A stretch of DNA of 5,640 nucleotides from Paracoccaceae bacterium (GTDB taxonomy: Bacteria > Pseudomonadota > Alphaproteobacteria > Rhodobacterales > Rhodobacteraceae), in assembly GCA_009920225.1 (NCBI GenBank), contig RGAJ01000137.1:1-5640 (forward strand), given 5' to 3'. Positions 1-5,640 of the stretch are shown one piece after another. A model generated the notes under the pieces. The model worked only from the letters and a program-made list of their open reading frames with translations, was not told where the DNA came from and did not search any database. A program made the translations under genes and the position numbers. Numbering within the stretch: position 1 is the first letter of the stretch; each line of letters opens with the position of its first letter.

Positions 1-614
1 ATCCCCTTTGAATGGGCATAGGAATACATGTCATCGGCATGACGATTCAAAAGCGTGAATCTGTTGTGATTGATCAACACATCGAAATCCCAATCGTGCA
101 AGAGCGGCATCATCATATCAACGCGCCCCATGGCCAACCCGACACAGGTTGCAATGCCTTCTTCCTTCATCTTGAACAGTTCATCCAAGGCACCGCCCGT
201 CGATGTGATTTCAGTCAAATCGCGTGCGTGTTCGGGATCATGCAGATGCAAGATATCGATTTTGTCGACGCCCAACGCCTTTAGGCTGTGTTCAACCGAC
301 CGCCGTGCGTCTGACGCGGTTAAGCTGTTGGTGTCGAAATGCCGATCCAGCTTGGTTGAAATGACATGCCCCGTTGGCAGGCCGCCATGGCGCGCGATGG
401 CCTGACCAATGCGTTCTTCGCTGCGACCAAAGCCATAATTTCTGGAACTGTCGATCCAATTGACGGGGCTGTCAAACATCGCATCCAATGCCAGTTGCGC
501 GCGGTCATGCGATACACTGTACCCATACGTGTCAGGCATATTTCCCAATGCTGAGGCCCCAAAACCCAATGGTGTAATAAAAACCCCCGAATTTTTAATC
601 TGTCGCTTTTCCAA
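1..614 (-). CDS. Aldo/keto reductase, C-terminus cut by the window edge
   Basis: NAD(P)H-dependent oxidoreductase of the aldo/keto reductase superfamily, a cytosolic TIM-barrel enzyme acting on a sugar, aldehyde or ketone not identifiable here. About 204 residues are visible of a usual 300-340; the rest lies left of base 1. The N-terminus (ITPLGFGASALGN, residues 13-25) is the typical first strand. The catalytic tetrad is complete: Asp55 and Tyr60 in WIDSSRNYG, Lys88 in STKLD, His125 in LHLHDPE. The style resembles the D-threo-aldose/L-fucose dehydrogenase branch, which is a weak guess. No early in-frame ATG exists; the first, at residue 26, would delete the first strand. I chose TTG at 612-614 because TGAGG sits 6 bases upstream (621-625). 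GTG at 624-626 is the alternative but has no ribosome site. It lies 104 bases after the preceding same-strand gene, so cotranscription is possible but not shown. Family assignment is firm; start and substrate are not. Confidence 0.9.
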   Translation of the reverse strand, partial: MEKRQIKNSGVFITPLGFGASALGNMPDTYGYSVSHDRAQLALDAMFDSPVNWIDSSRNYGFGRSEERIGQAIARHGGLPTGHVISTKLDRHFDTNSLTASDARRSVEHSLKALGVDKIDILHLHDPEHARDLTEITSTGGALDELFKMKEEGIATCVGLAMGRVDMMMPLLHDWDFDVLINHNRFTLLNRHADDMYSYAHSKG

Positions 615-620
615 AATACG

Positions 621-625
621 CCTCA
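621..625 (-). promoter_or_regulatory. Ribosome binding site deciding a TTG start
   Basis: TGAGG on the minus strand lies 6 bases before the TTG at 612-614. It is the only purine-rich site near the reading-frame opening, since in-frame stops lie at 627-629 and 648-650. It therefore favours the TTG over the GTG at 624-626, which it overlaps. Confidence 0.5.
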
Positions 626-641
626 CTCATTGTATGTTTTC

Positions 642-654
642 AGCACTCTAACAT
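642..654 (-). promoter_or_regulatory. Possible shared upstream motif, aldo/keto reductase copy
   Basis: On the minus strand this reads ATGTTAGAGTGCT. It lies about 30 bases before the aldo/keto reductase start and nearly matches ATGTTAGCTGTGCT upstream of modA (3124-3137), with one base indel. Placement upstream of two minus-strand genes suggests a regulator site or promoter element, but two copies are thin evidence. Confidence 0.25.
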
Positions 655-707
655 GGATACCCAGTGTCAGGTAATTTTATTGGGCCATCATTGGGGGCAA
701 AACGACC

Positions 708-721
708 TGATCGCGCGATCA
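708..721. repeat. 14-base perfect palindrome spanning a stop codon
   Basis: TGATCGCGCGATCA reads the same on both strands. Its right end is the TGA stop (719-721) of the minus-strand fused membrane protein. As RNA it could fold as a 5-bp stem with a GCGC loop. On the minus strand it is followed by GGTCG and then only four T residues, so it is a poor intrinsic terminator. It may be a weak terminator, a protein site or chance. The rest of the gap (615-707) holds no gene; its only other notable sequence is the ATGTTAG motif listed separately. Confidence 0.3.
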
Positions 722-2245
722 ATCAAACCGACCGCCCAACATGCGATTGATTGGGATGTAATCGTCGCGGAAGGTGACGGTTCCGTCCACGCCTGCCAAT
801 TGCTTTACAAACGCAGGATCAAAGGCCGCAAACCGCATGGGATCCGGCGACCGAAACGATATTTCATTCATCGGCGCAGGGCGTGCACCGGCAACGACAA
901 TGAACACCAATCGTTCCCCGAGGTCGGGGCGACGCGCTTCGGTCCAGATGTCAACGTTTGGAAACACCTGCCCCAAGGTCCGCGCAATGGATCCGATCAC
1001 TTGCATCTTGTCGCTGTAATCGATGACGTTCATCAAATAATATCCATCCGGCGACAACCGATCACGCACCGTTTCAAAAAATTCCTGTGTGATCAAATGT
1101 TCTGGCACCGCGATATCGGTAAATGCGTCACCAATCACAATGTCATACCGGTCCTGCGTTTCATTCAAAAACCGGCGCGCGTCCTGATGAACAATTGTGT
1201 CTTGTGTGGGATCATACCAAAAACTGTCCTGTGCCGCTTGGGTCACGCTTGGGTCAATTTCTGCGATTGTCACCTGCGCCTCAGGAAACAGCATCTGCCA
1301 CTTGCGCGGAATGGAATAGGTGCCGCCACCGATCAAGAATGCCGAAAACGCGGCATTGGGAACTAAATTCATCGCCAAATGATCCAAGGCGGCCGCATGA
1401 TCCGTGTACATGGTCATTGGGTCATCTTGTGCGCCAATGCCATGCACCAGATGATCCAACACCATACCCCGCACAGTCGTTTGACCATCTGATGACACAT
1501 CAACGACGCGGATACAGAAATAATCGGATTCTTTGGTACAGACCGATGGCATCGCCTGGACGGACCACGCCAGCCCCCCGATTGCAAGTCCGGCCAGAAT
1601 TATGATCACCCCCGCCCTGTTTCGAATGCCGCCGCCGATGGCCCAAAAGACAAGCGCCAAAAGCACATAGACCCCGACAATAATTGCCAAAGTCAGCGAT
1701 GAACCAAGCCACGCAATAAACACAAAACCAGAGGCAAGCGTGCCAACAATCGCGCCAATCGCACCCGCGGCATACATGATGCCCAAGCGATGCGCTGCCT
1801 TGGCGGGGTTGATATCCATGATTGCTTGGGTCAACACGGGCGCGGGAATACCTGCACACAGGGATGGCACAAAGAACGCCACCATGCTGAGCATTAAAAT
1901 CGCACCGACCTGATCGTCAAAGGTGGTCAGGGCAACCCCAGCCACTTGGCGCAAAATCCAGATGATACATGCGGTTGACAGCGCCGCCGCCAACATCCAA
2001 ATCGCTGCCTCACGAAGTGCCCGCGCCATGGGTCGCGCTGCTACGCGTCCCCCAATCCAATGGCCCAATGAAAACCCAGCCAAAACAACCGCAATGATGG
2101 ACGTCCACGTATAAAGCGACATCCCAACATAGGGGGCCAATACACGCCCCGCCACGATTTCCACCACCATAGACGCCGCCGACACCAACACCTGCGCCGC
2201 AATCAAAAGCACCGCCCATGCATTCGGATGTTGTACCTGTGTCAT
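719..2245 (-). CDS. Fused MFS-type membrane / spermidine synthase-like protein
   Basis: A 508-residue inner-membrane protein with two parts. Residues 1-230 contain seven or eight hydrophobic helices (about 11-33, 44-66, 81-98, 113-135, 157-179, 183-203, 211-229). Residues about 240-508 form a soluble Rossmann methyltransferase-like domain of the SpeE type: nucleotide loop LIGGGTYSIPR (304-314), acidic strand end AEIDP (328-332), IGDAF (371-375) where polyamine synthases carry the catalytic Asp, and a closing DDYIPINRM (494-502). This architecture matches the family called fused MFS/spermidine synthase, whose reaction is unproven. The GGGDG motif of true spermidine synthases is replaced by GGGTYS, so aminopropyl transfer should not be assumed. 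The ATG is fixed by an in-frame TAG two codons upstream; the ribosome site (GGGG, about 9 bases away) is weak. It follows modA after 64 bases on the same strand. Architecture is sure; activity unknown. Confidence 0.9.
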   Translation of the reverse strand: MTQVQHPNAWAVLLIAAQVLVSAASMVVEIVAGRVLAPYVGMSLYTWTSIIAVVLAGFSLGHWIGGRVAARPMARALREAAIWMLAAALSTACIIWILRQVAGVALTTFDDQVGAILMLSMVAFFVPSLCAGIPAPVLTQAIMDINPAKAAHRLGIMYAAGAIGAIVGTLASGFVFIAWLGSSLTLAIIVGVYVLLALVFWAIGGGIRNRAGVIIILAGLAIGGLAWSVQAMPSVCTKESDYFCIRVVDVSSDGQTTVRGMVLDHLVHGIGAQDDPMTMYTDHAAALDHLAMNLVPNAAFSAFLIGGGTYSIPRKWQMLFPEAQVTIAEIDPSVTQAAQDSFWYDPTQDTIVHQDARRFLNETQDRYDIVIGDAFTDIAVPEHLITQEFFETVRDRLSPDGYYLMNVIDYSDKMQVIGSIARTLGQVFPNVDIWTEARRPDLGERLVFIVVAGARPAPMNEISFRSPDPMRFAAFDPAFVKQLAGVDGTVTFRDDYIPINRMLGGRFD

Positions 2246-2309
2246 CGTCTATTGCCCCATCATTTCATCGACAAAGGTTTGGTCATTTTTACAAAAGACA
2301 CAAGGTCAA
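2246..2309. other. Short gap between modA and the fused membrane protein
   Basis: These 64 bases follow the modA TGA. I see no hairpin with a T-run, so no intrinsic terminator, and no promoter with both boxes. A lone TTGACC occurs on the minus strand near 2303-2308 without a good -10 at 17 bases. This is compatible with read-through from modA. Confidence 0.4.
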
Positions 2310-3089
2310 TCAGCTATCATTCCTCGGAATAATAAACCCATGGCGCATGAAAATACCCTGTGCGGCATCAGTCGCCAGAAACGCCATGAAACCTGTTGCA
2401 GCCTGCGTTTGTGTCAATTGCAGTGCAGGATAGACGATAGGATCATGGCTGTCATCGGGAAAGGTATAGATGACGCGCACACGCGGTTCCGCGATCGCAT
2501 CTGTCGCGTATACGATGCCGTATTTTGCTTCGCCCAAGGCGACAAACTGCAAGGCCATGCGCACATTGTCCGCTTGGACCACATGTGGTTCAAACGCGTC
2601 CCAACGGTCGAAATGGCCCAGCGCGGCTTTGCCATAAATACCGGCTGGAATTGCATCAACCATTGCCATCGCCACGAAATCATCCGCCGTCAATTCAAGC
2701 GCGGACACATGTGACAGTGGGGCCACATCAGGATCGGATGTCACCAAGACCAAGGCATTGTTCGCAATGTCCCTGCGGGATCGGGCCAACCCTATCCCTG
2801 CTTGTTCCAAATACGTGACCCATGCTTGGTTTGCAGATACAAACACATCCGCAGGGGCACCATTTTCAATCTGACGCGCCAAAGTGGATGAGCCCGCAGT
2901 CACAAGGATAACATCATGCCCCGTCTGTTCACGAAATGCTGCGCCGACGTCGGTCAAAACGCCCCCCATGCTTGCCGCAGCAAACACAGACACAGTATCC
3001 GCAAAGACGCTTTGCGGTGCAAAAGCAACGCTTATGCACAGCGCCTGCATCATCTTGCGCATTCGGTTTAACACCTTGGCAACCCCCAT
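2310..3089 (-). CDS. modA: Molybdate ABC transporter substrate-binding protein
   Basis: Periplasmic molybdate-binding protein (259 residues, normal for the family) that hands molybdate to the ModBC permease. A Sec signal peptide covers residues 1-30: basic MGVAKVLNRMRK, a hydrophobic stretch, then SVFA followed by DTVSVF. ModA hallmarks are FAAAS (36-40), GSSTLARQI (66-74) followed by GAPADVFVSAN, IPAGIYGKAAL (147-157), NVRMAL (175-180) and YGIVYATDA (190-198). By comparison with E. coli ModA, the oxyanion-binding residues correspond to Ser40, Ser67 or 68, Ala149, Val176 and Tyr194. The frame stays open back to 3194, but that extension would run into the divergent promoter. I start at 3089, behind GGTGGTG. 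ATG at 3060-3062, behind AAGGTG, is nearly as good and gives a shorter 21-residue signal. No modB, modC or modE is in view: downstream is the fused membrane protein, upstream the divergent gnd. Tungstate binding is also possible. Confidence 0.93.
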   Translation of the reverse strand: MGVAKVLNRMRKMMQALCISVAFAPQSVFADTVSVFAAASMGGVLTDVGAAFREQTGHDVILVTAGSSTLARQIENGAPADVFVSANQAWVTYLEQAGIGLARSRRDIANNALVLVTSDPDVAPLSHVSALELTADDFVAMAMVDAIPAGIYGKAALGHFDRWDAFEPHVVQADNVRMALQFVALGEAKYGIVYATDAIAEPRVRVIYTFPDDSHDPIVYPALQLTQTQAATGFMAFLATDAAQGIFMRHGFIIPRNDS

Positions 3090-3123
3090 TACATCACCAC
3101 CATGATACCCAAAGTCTGACGAA

Positions 3124-3137
3124 AGCACAGCTAACAT
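3124..3137 (-). promoter_or_regulatory. Possible shared upstream motif, modA copy
   Basis: On the minus strand this reads ATGTTAGCTGTGCT, about 35 bases before the modA start. It pairs with a near-identical element upstream of the aldo/keto reductase (642-654). Its GCTAACAT core (plus-strand reading, 3130-3137) recurs exactly at 3187-3194, just after the gnd -10 box. Candidate operator or promoter part; the regulator is unknown. Confidence 0.3.
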
Positions 3138-3162
3138 ATCGTCACAGGAATTAAAAATTGAA
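3133..3162 (-). promoter_or_regulatory. Weak candidate modA promoter
   Basis: On the minus strand, TTCAAT (3157-3162) and TATGTT (3133-3138) are separated by 18 bases, which would give a leader of roughly 37 bases to modA. Match quality is poor (3 of 6 and 4 of 6). If real, its -35 box overlaps the -35 box of the divergent gnd promoter, so the two would compete for RNA polymerase. Confidence 0.25.
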
Positions 3163-3186
3163 CCGTACGGAATACAGATGTATACC
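3158..3186 (+). promoter_or_regulatory. Sigma70-type promoter for gnd-glpK
   Basis: TTGAAC (3158-3163), exactly 17 bases, then TATACC (3181-3186). The spacing is ideal and both boxes are close to consensus. Transcription would start near 3192-3194, giving a leader of about 30 bases before the gnd ATG. The palindrome CCGTACGG (3163-3170) begins on the last base of the -35 box, and GCTAACAT (3187-3194) sits at the predicted start, so either could be an operator. Confidence 0.6.
3163..3170. repeat. 8-base palindrome in the gnd promoter spacer
   Basis: CCGTACGG is a perfect inverted repeat immediately downstream of, and sharing one base with, the -35 box. The flanking bases do not extend the symmetry. 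The position suits a repressor site; the short length makes chance possible. Confidence 0.3.
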
Positions 3187-3213
3187 GCTAACATCGCTTA
3201 TTTTTTAATCGCT

Positions 3214-3219
3214 GGGGGA
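3214..3219 (+). promoter_or_regulatory. Ribosome binding site of gnd
   Basis: GGGGGA lies 4 bases before the ATG at 3224, in the leader of the predicted promoter. It supports that ATG, which also begins directly before the first Rossmann strand. Confidence 0.5.
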
Positions 3220-3223
3220 CCCT

Positions 3224-4627
3224 ATGGCGACATCACAAATTGGACTGATTGGCTTGGGCACTATGGGCGCGGCATTGGCGTCGAACATCGCGGAAAAAGG
3301 GTTCCCAATCGCCGTTTGGAACCGCACCACGCAGGTGACCCGCGATTTTCATGCCGCTTCGGGGGATTTGGCGGATCGCATCACGCCTACCGAAACCCTT
3401 AAGGCTTTTGTCGATGCCATCGCCGAACCCCGCGCGATTATCCTTATGGTGCCTGCAGGAAAACCTGTTGATGATCAAATCACCGCACTACGCCCATTGT
3501 TGGGTGCAAATGATTTGATTATCGATGCAGGTAACGCCAATTTCCACGACACCAACCGCAGATCAGCCGAGGCAGGCGACCTGCCCTTTATGGGTATCGG
3601 CGTGTCTGGCGGCGAAGAGGGCGCACGCCACGGTCCCGCGATCATGGGTGGCGGGAAACGTGCCCATTGGGATCGCGTCGCCCCCGTGTTGGAAGCAATC
3701 TCTGCAAAACACAACGGCGAACCCTGTGCCGCATGGATGGGCGAAGAAGGCGCGGGCCATTTCGTCAAAGCCGTTCACAACGGCATTGAATACGCTGACA
3801 TGCAAATGATCGCCGAAGTCTATCAAATCATGCGCGACGGCATGGGGCAGAACAGCGAAACAATCGCGTCGGTCTTTGATTGGTGGAACGACGGTGTTCT
3901 GCAGTCTTATCTGATCGAAATTTCGGGCAAGGTCGCAGCCGCCAAAGACGCAGAAACCGGCAAACCCCTGCTGGATGTGATCGTTGACGCCGCGGGTCAA
4001 AAAGGCACAGGCCGCTGGACCGTGATCGAAGCCCAACAATTGGCTGCACCAATCCCATGCATCGAAGCCGCGGTCGTCGCGCGCAACCTGTCATCGCGCC
4101 GCGATGAACGCGCCGTTGGCCAAGACCTTTTTGGCGCGGCACCAACCACCATGGGCGACACCGCCCCGTCAGAGGCGGAATTGGAACATGCACTGATCTG
4201 TGGGAAAATCCTGTGCTATGCCCAAGGCTTCACAATGATCGCCGCAGCATCACGGGAATTTGGTTGGGATCTCGACCTGCCCACCATTGCACGCACATGG
4301 CGCCAAGGGTGCATCATTCGGTCCCGCATGTTGGATGACATGGCCACCGCGCTTGCGGAATCTGATGATCGTAATTTGATGTTCGCCCCCTTCTTTACAA
4401 ACCTGATCAAAAACAGCCATGATGCCTTGCGTCAGGTTGTGGCCAAGGCAACCCTGCATGGCATCGCCGTGCCTGCATTGGCCTCAGGCTTGGCCTATTT
4501 CGACGCCATGCGCACCGCACGCGGATCGGCTGATATGATCCAAGGCCAACGTGATTTCTTTGGTCTCCATGGGTTTGAACGATTTGACGGACGCACAGGG
4601 CAACATGGCCCATGGGCCGCCACATAG
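3224..4627 (+). CDS. gnd: 6-phosphogluconate dehydrogenase, decarboxylating
   Basis: Cytosolic enzyme of the oxidative pentose phosphate pathway: 6-phosphogluconate + NADP+ gives ribulose-5-phosphate + CO2 + NADPH. The 467 residues match the usual full-length class. GLGTMG (10-15) is the dinucleotide loop, and NRT (33-35) is the segment that in sheep and bacterial enzymes contacts the NADP 2'-phosphate, so NADP is the likely cofactor. IGVSGGEEGARHGPA (125-139) is the substrate-binding signature. KAVHNGIEY (182-190) supplies catalytic Lys182 and Glu189 with Asn186. QKGTGRW (259-265), GCIIRS (362-367) and the C-terminal QRDFFG (442-447) are all present. Nothing is truncated. It has its own strong promoter, is divergent from modA, and is followed after 12 bases by glpK, so the two are very likely cotranscribed. 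No zwf or pgl is in view. Confidence 0.97.
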   Translation: MATSQIGLIGLGTMGAALASNIAEKGFPIAVWNRTTQVTRDFHAASGDLADRITPTETLKAFVDAIAEPRAIILMVPAGKPVDDQITALRPLLGANDLIIDAGNANFHDTNRRSAEAGDLPFMGIGVSGGEEGARHGPAIMGGGKRAHWDRVAPVLEAISAKHNGEPCAAWMGEEGAGHFVKAVHNGIEYADMQMIAEVYQIMRDGMGQNSETIASVFDWWNDGVLQSYLIEISGKVAAAKDAETGKPLLDVIVDAAGQKGTGRWTVIEAQQLAAPIPCIEAAVVARNLSSRRDERAVGQDLFGAAPTTMGDTAPSEAELEHALICGKILCYAQGFTMIAAASREFGWDLDLPTIARTWRQGCIIRSRMLDDMATALAESDDRNLMFAPFFTNLIKNSHDALRQVVAKATLHGIAVPALASGLAYFDAMRTARGSADMIQGQRDFFGLHGFERFDGRTGQHGPWAAT

Positions 4628-4630
4628 AAC

Positions 4631-4635
4631 GAGGA
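4631..4635 (+). promoter_or_regulatory. Ribosome binding site of glpK
   Basis: GAGGA, four bases before the ATG at 4640, inside the 12-base gap after the gnd stop. It fixes the glpK start and shows that glpK is initiated independently within the gnd message. Confidence 0.6.
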
Positions 4636-4639
4636 AGTT

Positions 4640-5640
4640 ATGTCAAGATTTGTCCTAGCGATTGACCAAGGAACAACATCCACCCGCGCCATTCTATTCG
4701 ACAAAGATTTGGCAATTCACGCGGTGTCTCAACGTGAATTCACGCAGCATTTTCCAAATTCCGGTTGGGTGGAACATGATCCAATGGATCTGTGGAACAC
4801 CACAGTGGAAACCTGCCGCGATGTGATGGCCAAATCCAACATAGCCGCAGACCAGATCGAAGCGATTGGGATCACGAACCAACGTGAAACAACCGTTGTG
4901 TGGGATCGCGCAACAGGCAAACCGATACATAACGCCATTGTCTGGCAGGACCGCCGGACATCTGCGATGTGCCAAACGCTCAAAGAGGCTGGGCACGAAC
5001 CGTTGATCACCGAACAAACGGGCCTGCTGCTTGATCCGTATTTCAGCGGAACCAAGGTGAAATGGATCCTTGATACAGTTGATGGAGCGCATGAGCGCGC
5101 CCGCAAAGGGGAATTGGCCTTTGGCACTGTGGATAGCTGGATCATTTGGCATCTCACAGGTGGAAAACGGCACGTTACAGATGCAACAAATGCCGCCCGC
5201 ACATTGCTATATGACATCAAAAACGGGGGCTGGAGCAGCAAGATCTGTGACATTCTGGACATCCCTCACAATATGCTGCCCACGGTTTTGGACTGTTCGG
5301 ATGATTTTGGGGTGACCGACGTCTTTGGCACACCGATCCCCATTCGCGGCGTCGCGGGTGACCAACAAGCGGCCACCATCGGTCAGGCCTGTTTCAATGC
5401 AGGCATGATGAAATCAACCTATGGCACCGGATGCTTTGCCCTGTTGAATACGGGCGATACAATGGTTGCATCGAAAAACCGTATGTTGACGACGATTGCC
5501 TATCGATTAAACGGCAAAACGACCTATGCGCTTGAGGGATCGATTTTCATCGCAGGTGCAGTTGTGCAATGGCTGCGTGACGGGTTGCAGATCATCGAAA
5601 CCGCAGGCCAAACACACAGCTTGGCCGAAACCGCAGATCC
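4640..5640 (+). CDS. glpK: Glycerol kinase, C-terminus cut by the window edge
   Basis: FGGY-family kinase: glycerol + ATP gives sn-glycerol-3-phosphate + ADP, trapping glycerol for entry into glycolysis or lipid synthesis. 333 of about 495 residues are visible; the open frame runs off the right edge. Seen: phosphate loop DQGTTSTRA (9-17), GWVEHDP (42-48), NQRET (80-84, substrate Arg82 and Glu83), WQDRRT (102-107), YFSGTKVKW (134-142, FGGY signature with Tyr134), GTVDSWIIW (162-170), GDQQAA (240-245, catalytic Asp241), YGTGCF (261-266) and [17 protein letters not shown] (299-315). Compared from memory with E. coli GlpK, the loop holding the fructose-1,6-bisphosphate contacts (GGKGGTR) is shortened to FGTP and its Arg is missing, so that allosteric inhibition is probably absent (inference). 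The ATG follows GAGGA, 12 bases behind gnd, which suggests an operon. No glpD, glpF or glpR is in view. Confidence 0.96.
   Translation, partial: MSRFVLAIDQGTTSTRAILFDKDLAIHAVSQREFTQHFPNSGWVEHDPMDLWNTTVETCRDVMAKSNIAADQIEAIGITNQRETTVVWDRATGKPIHNAIVWQDRRTSAMCQTLKEAGHEPLITEQTGLLLDPYFSGTKVKWILDTVDGAHERARKGELAFGTVDSWIIWHLTGGKRHVTDATNAARTLLYDIKNGGWSSKICDILDIPHNMLPTVLDCSDDFGVTDVFGTPIPIRGVAGDQQAATIGQACFNAGMMKSTYGTGCFALLNTGDTMVASKNRMLTTIAYRLNGKTTYALEGSIFIAGAVVQWLRDGLQIIETAGQTHSLAETAD

Noticed and set aside
320..562. Minus-strand 80-codon frame with an ATG inside the aldo/keto reductase
   Set aside because: It is in a different frame from the one encoding the complete catalytic tetrad, so the ATG there is not the gene start.
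629..634. TACAAT as a -10 box for the aldo/keto reductase
   Set aside because: The hexamer is good, but no -35 lies at 16-18 bases and the start would leave only about 8 bases of leader before the TTG. Another -10-like TAAAAT (674-679, minus strand) also lacks a -35.
653..1366. Plus-strand open frame of 237 codons opposite the fused membrane protein
   Set aside because: Its product is rich in His, Arg and Cys, shows no domain, and lies wholly antisense to a well-supported gene, so it is a shadow of that gene's codon bias.
3090..3194. N-terminal extension of modA to an ATG at 3194
   Set aside because: It adds residues that push the signal peptide inside the protein and covers the divergent gnd promoter. 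Starts at 3089 or 3062 have ribosome sites and place the signal at the N-terminus.
3090..3223. Molybdenum cofactor riboswitch or ModE site upstream of modA
   Set aside because: The 134-base region is shared with a divergent promoter, I see no multi-stem fold, and no ModE-like TATA-flanked inverted repeat is recognisable.
3563..4039. Minus-strand open frame of 158 codons inside gnd
   Set aside because: It is antisense to intact gnd, with no recognisable domain or ribosome site of note.
4628..4639. Terminator or separate promoter between gnd and glpK
   Set aside because: Only 12 bases separate the genes and they hold just the ribosome site.
4694..5262. Minus-strand open frames of 159 and 177 codons opposite glpK
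   Set aside because: Both overlap each other and a highly conserved glpK reading frame; composition looks like a shadow.
1..5640. tRNA, rRNA, CRISPR, insertion sequence or prophage signs
   Set aside because: No cloverleaf, regularly spaced repeats, transposase or terminal inverted repeats were seen; the genes fill nearly all of the window.

Overview
The window reads as ordinary chromosome of an alphaproteobacterium, most likely a marine Rhodobacteraceae (Roseobacter-group) member. This is inferred from the moderate GC content (a little over half by eye), the protein styles (Gnd, GlpK, ModA, fused MFS/spermidine synthase-like protein) and dense packing with short intergenic gaps. No tool was run, so the taxon is a judgement, not a result.

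Layout: two transcription blocks diverge from one intergenic region at about 3090-3223. Leftward (minus strand) are modA (2310-3089, molybdate-binding periplasmic protein), then a membrane protein fused to a spermidine synthase-like domain (719-2245), then an aldo/keto reductase of about 204 visible residues (1-614) whose C-terminus lies beyond the left edge. Rightward (plus strand) are gnd (3224-4627, decarboxylating 6-phosphogluconate dehydrogenase) and, 12 bases after its stop, glpK (4640 to the right edge, glycerol kinase, truncated by the window).

How the genes relate: gnd and glpK look like one operon linking the oxidative pentose phosphate step (6-phosphogluconate to ribulose-5-phosphate plus NADPH) with entry of glycerol into central carbon. 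This is a less usual pairing than glpK with glpD/glpF. modA stands alone, with no modB, modC or modE in view. Its downstream neighbour is a 7-8 helix protein with an SpeE-like domain that lacks the canonical GGGDG loop. The aldo/keto reductase has a complete Asp-Tyr-Lys-His tetrad.

The non-coding signals worth attention are a very good sigma70-type promoter for gnd-glpK (3158-3186), a palindrome in its spacer, and a motif (ATGTTAG plus GTGCT on the minus strand) found upstream of both modA and the aldo/keto reductase. I found no RNA genes, mobile elements, CRISPR arrays or prophage traces, and no convincing evidence of an undescribed system. The findings are modest and should be read that way.
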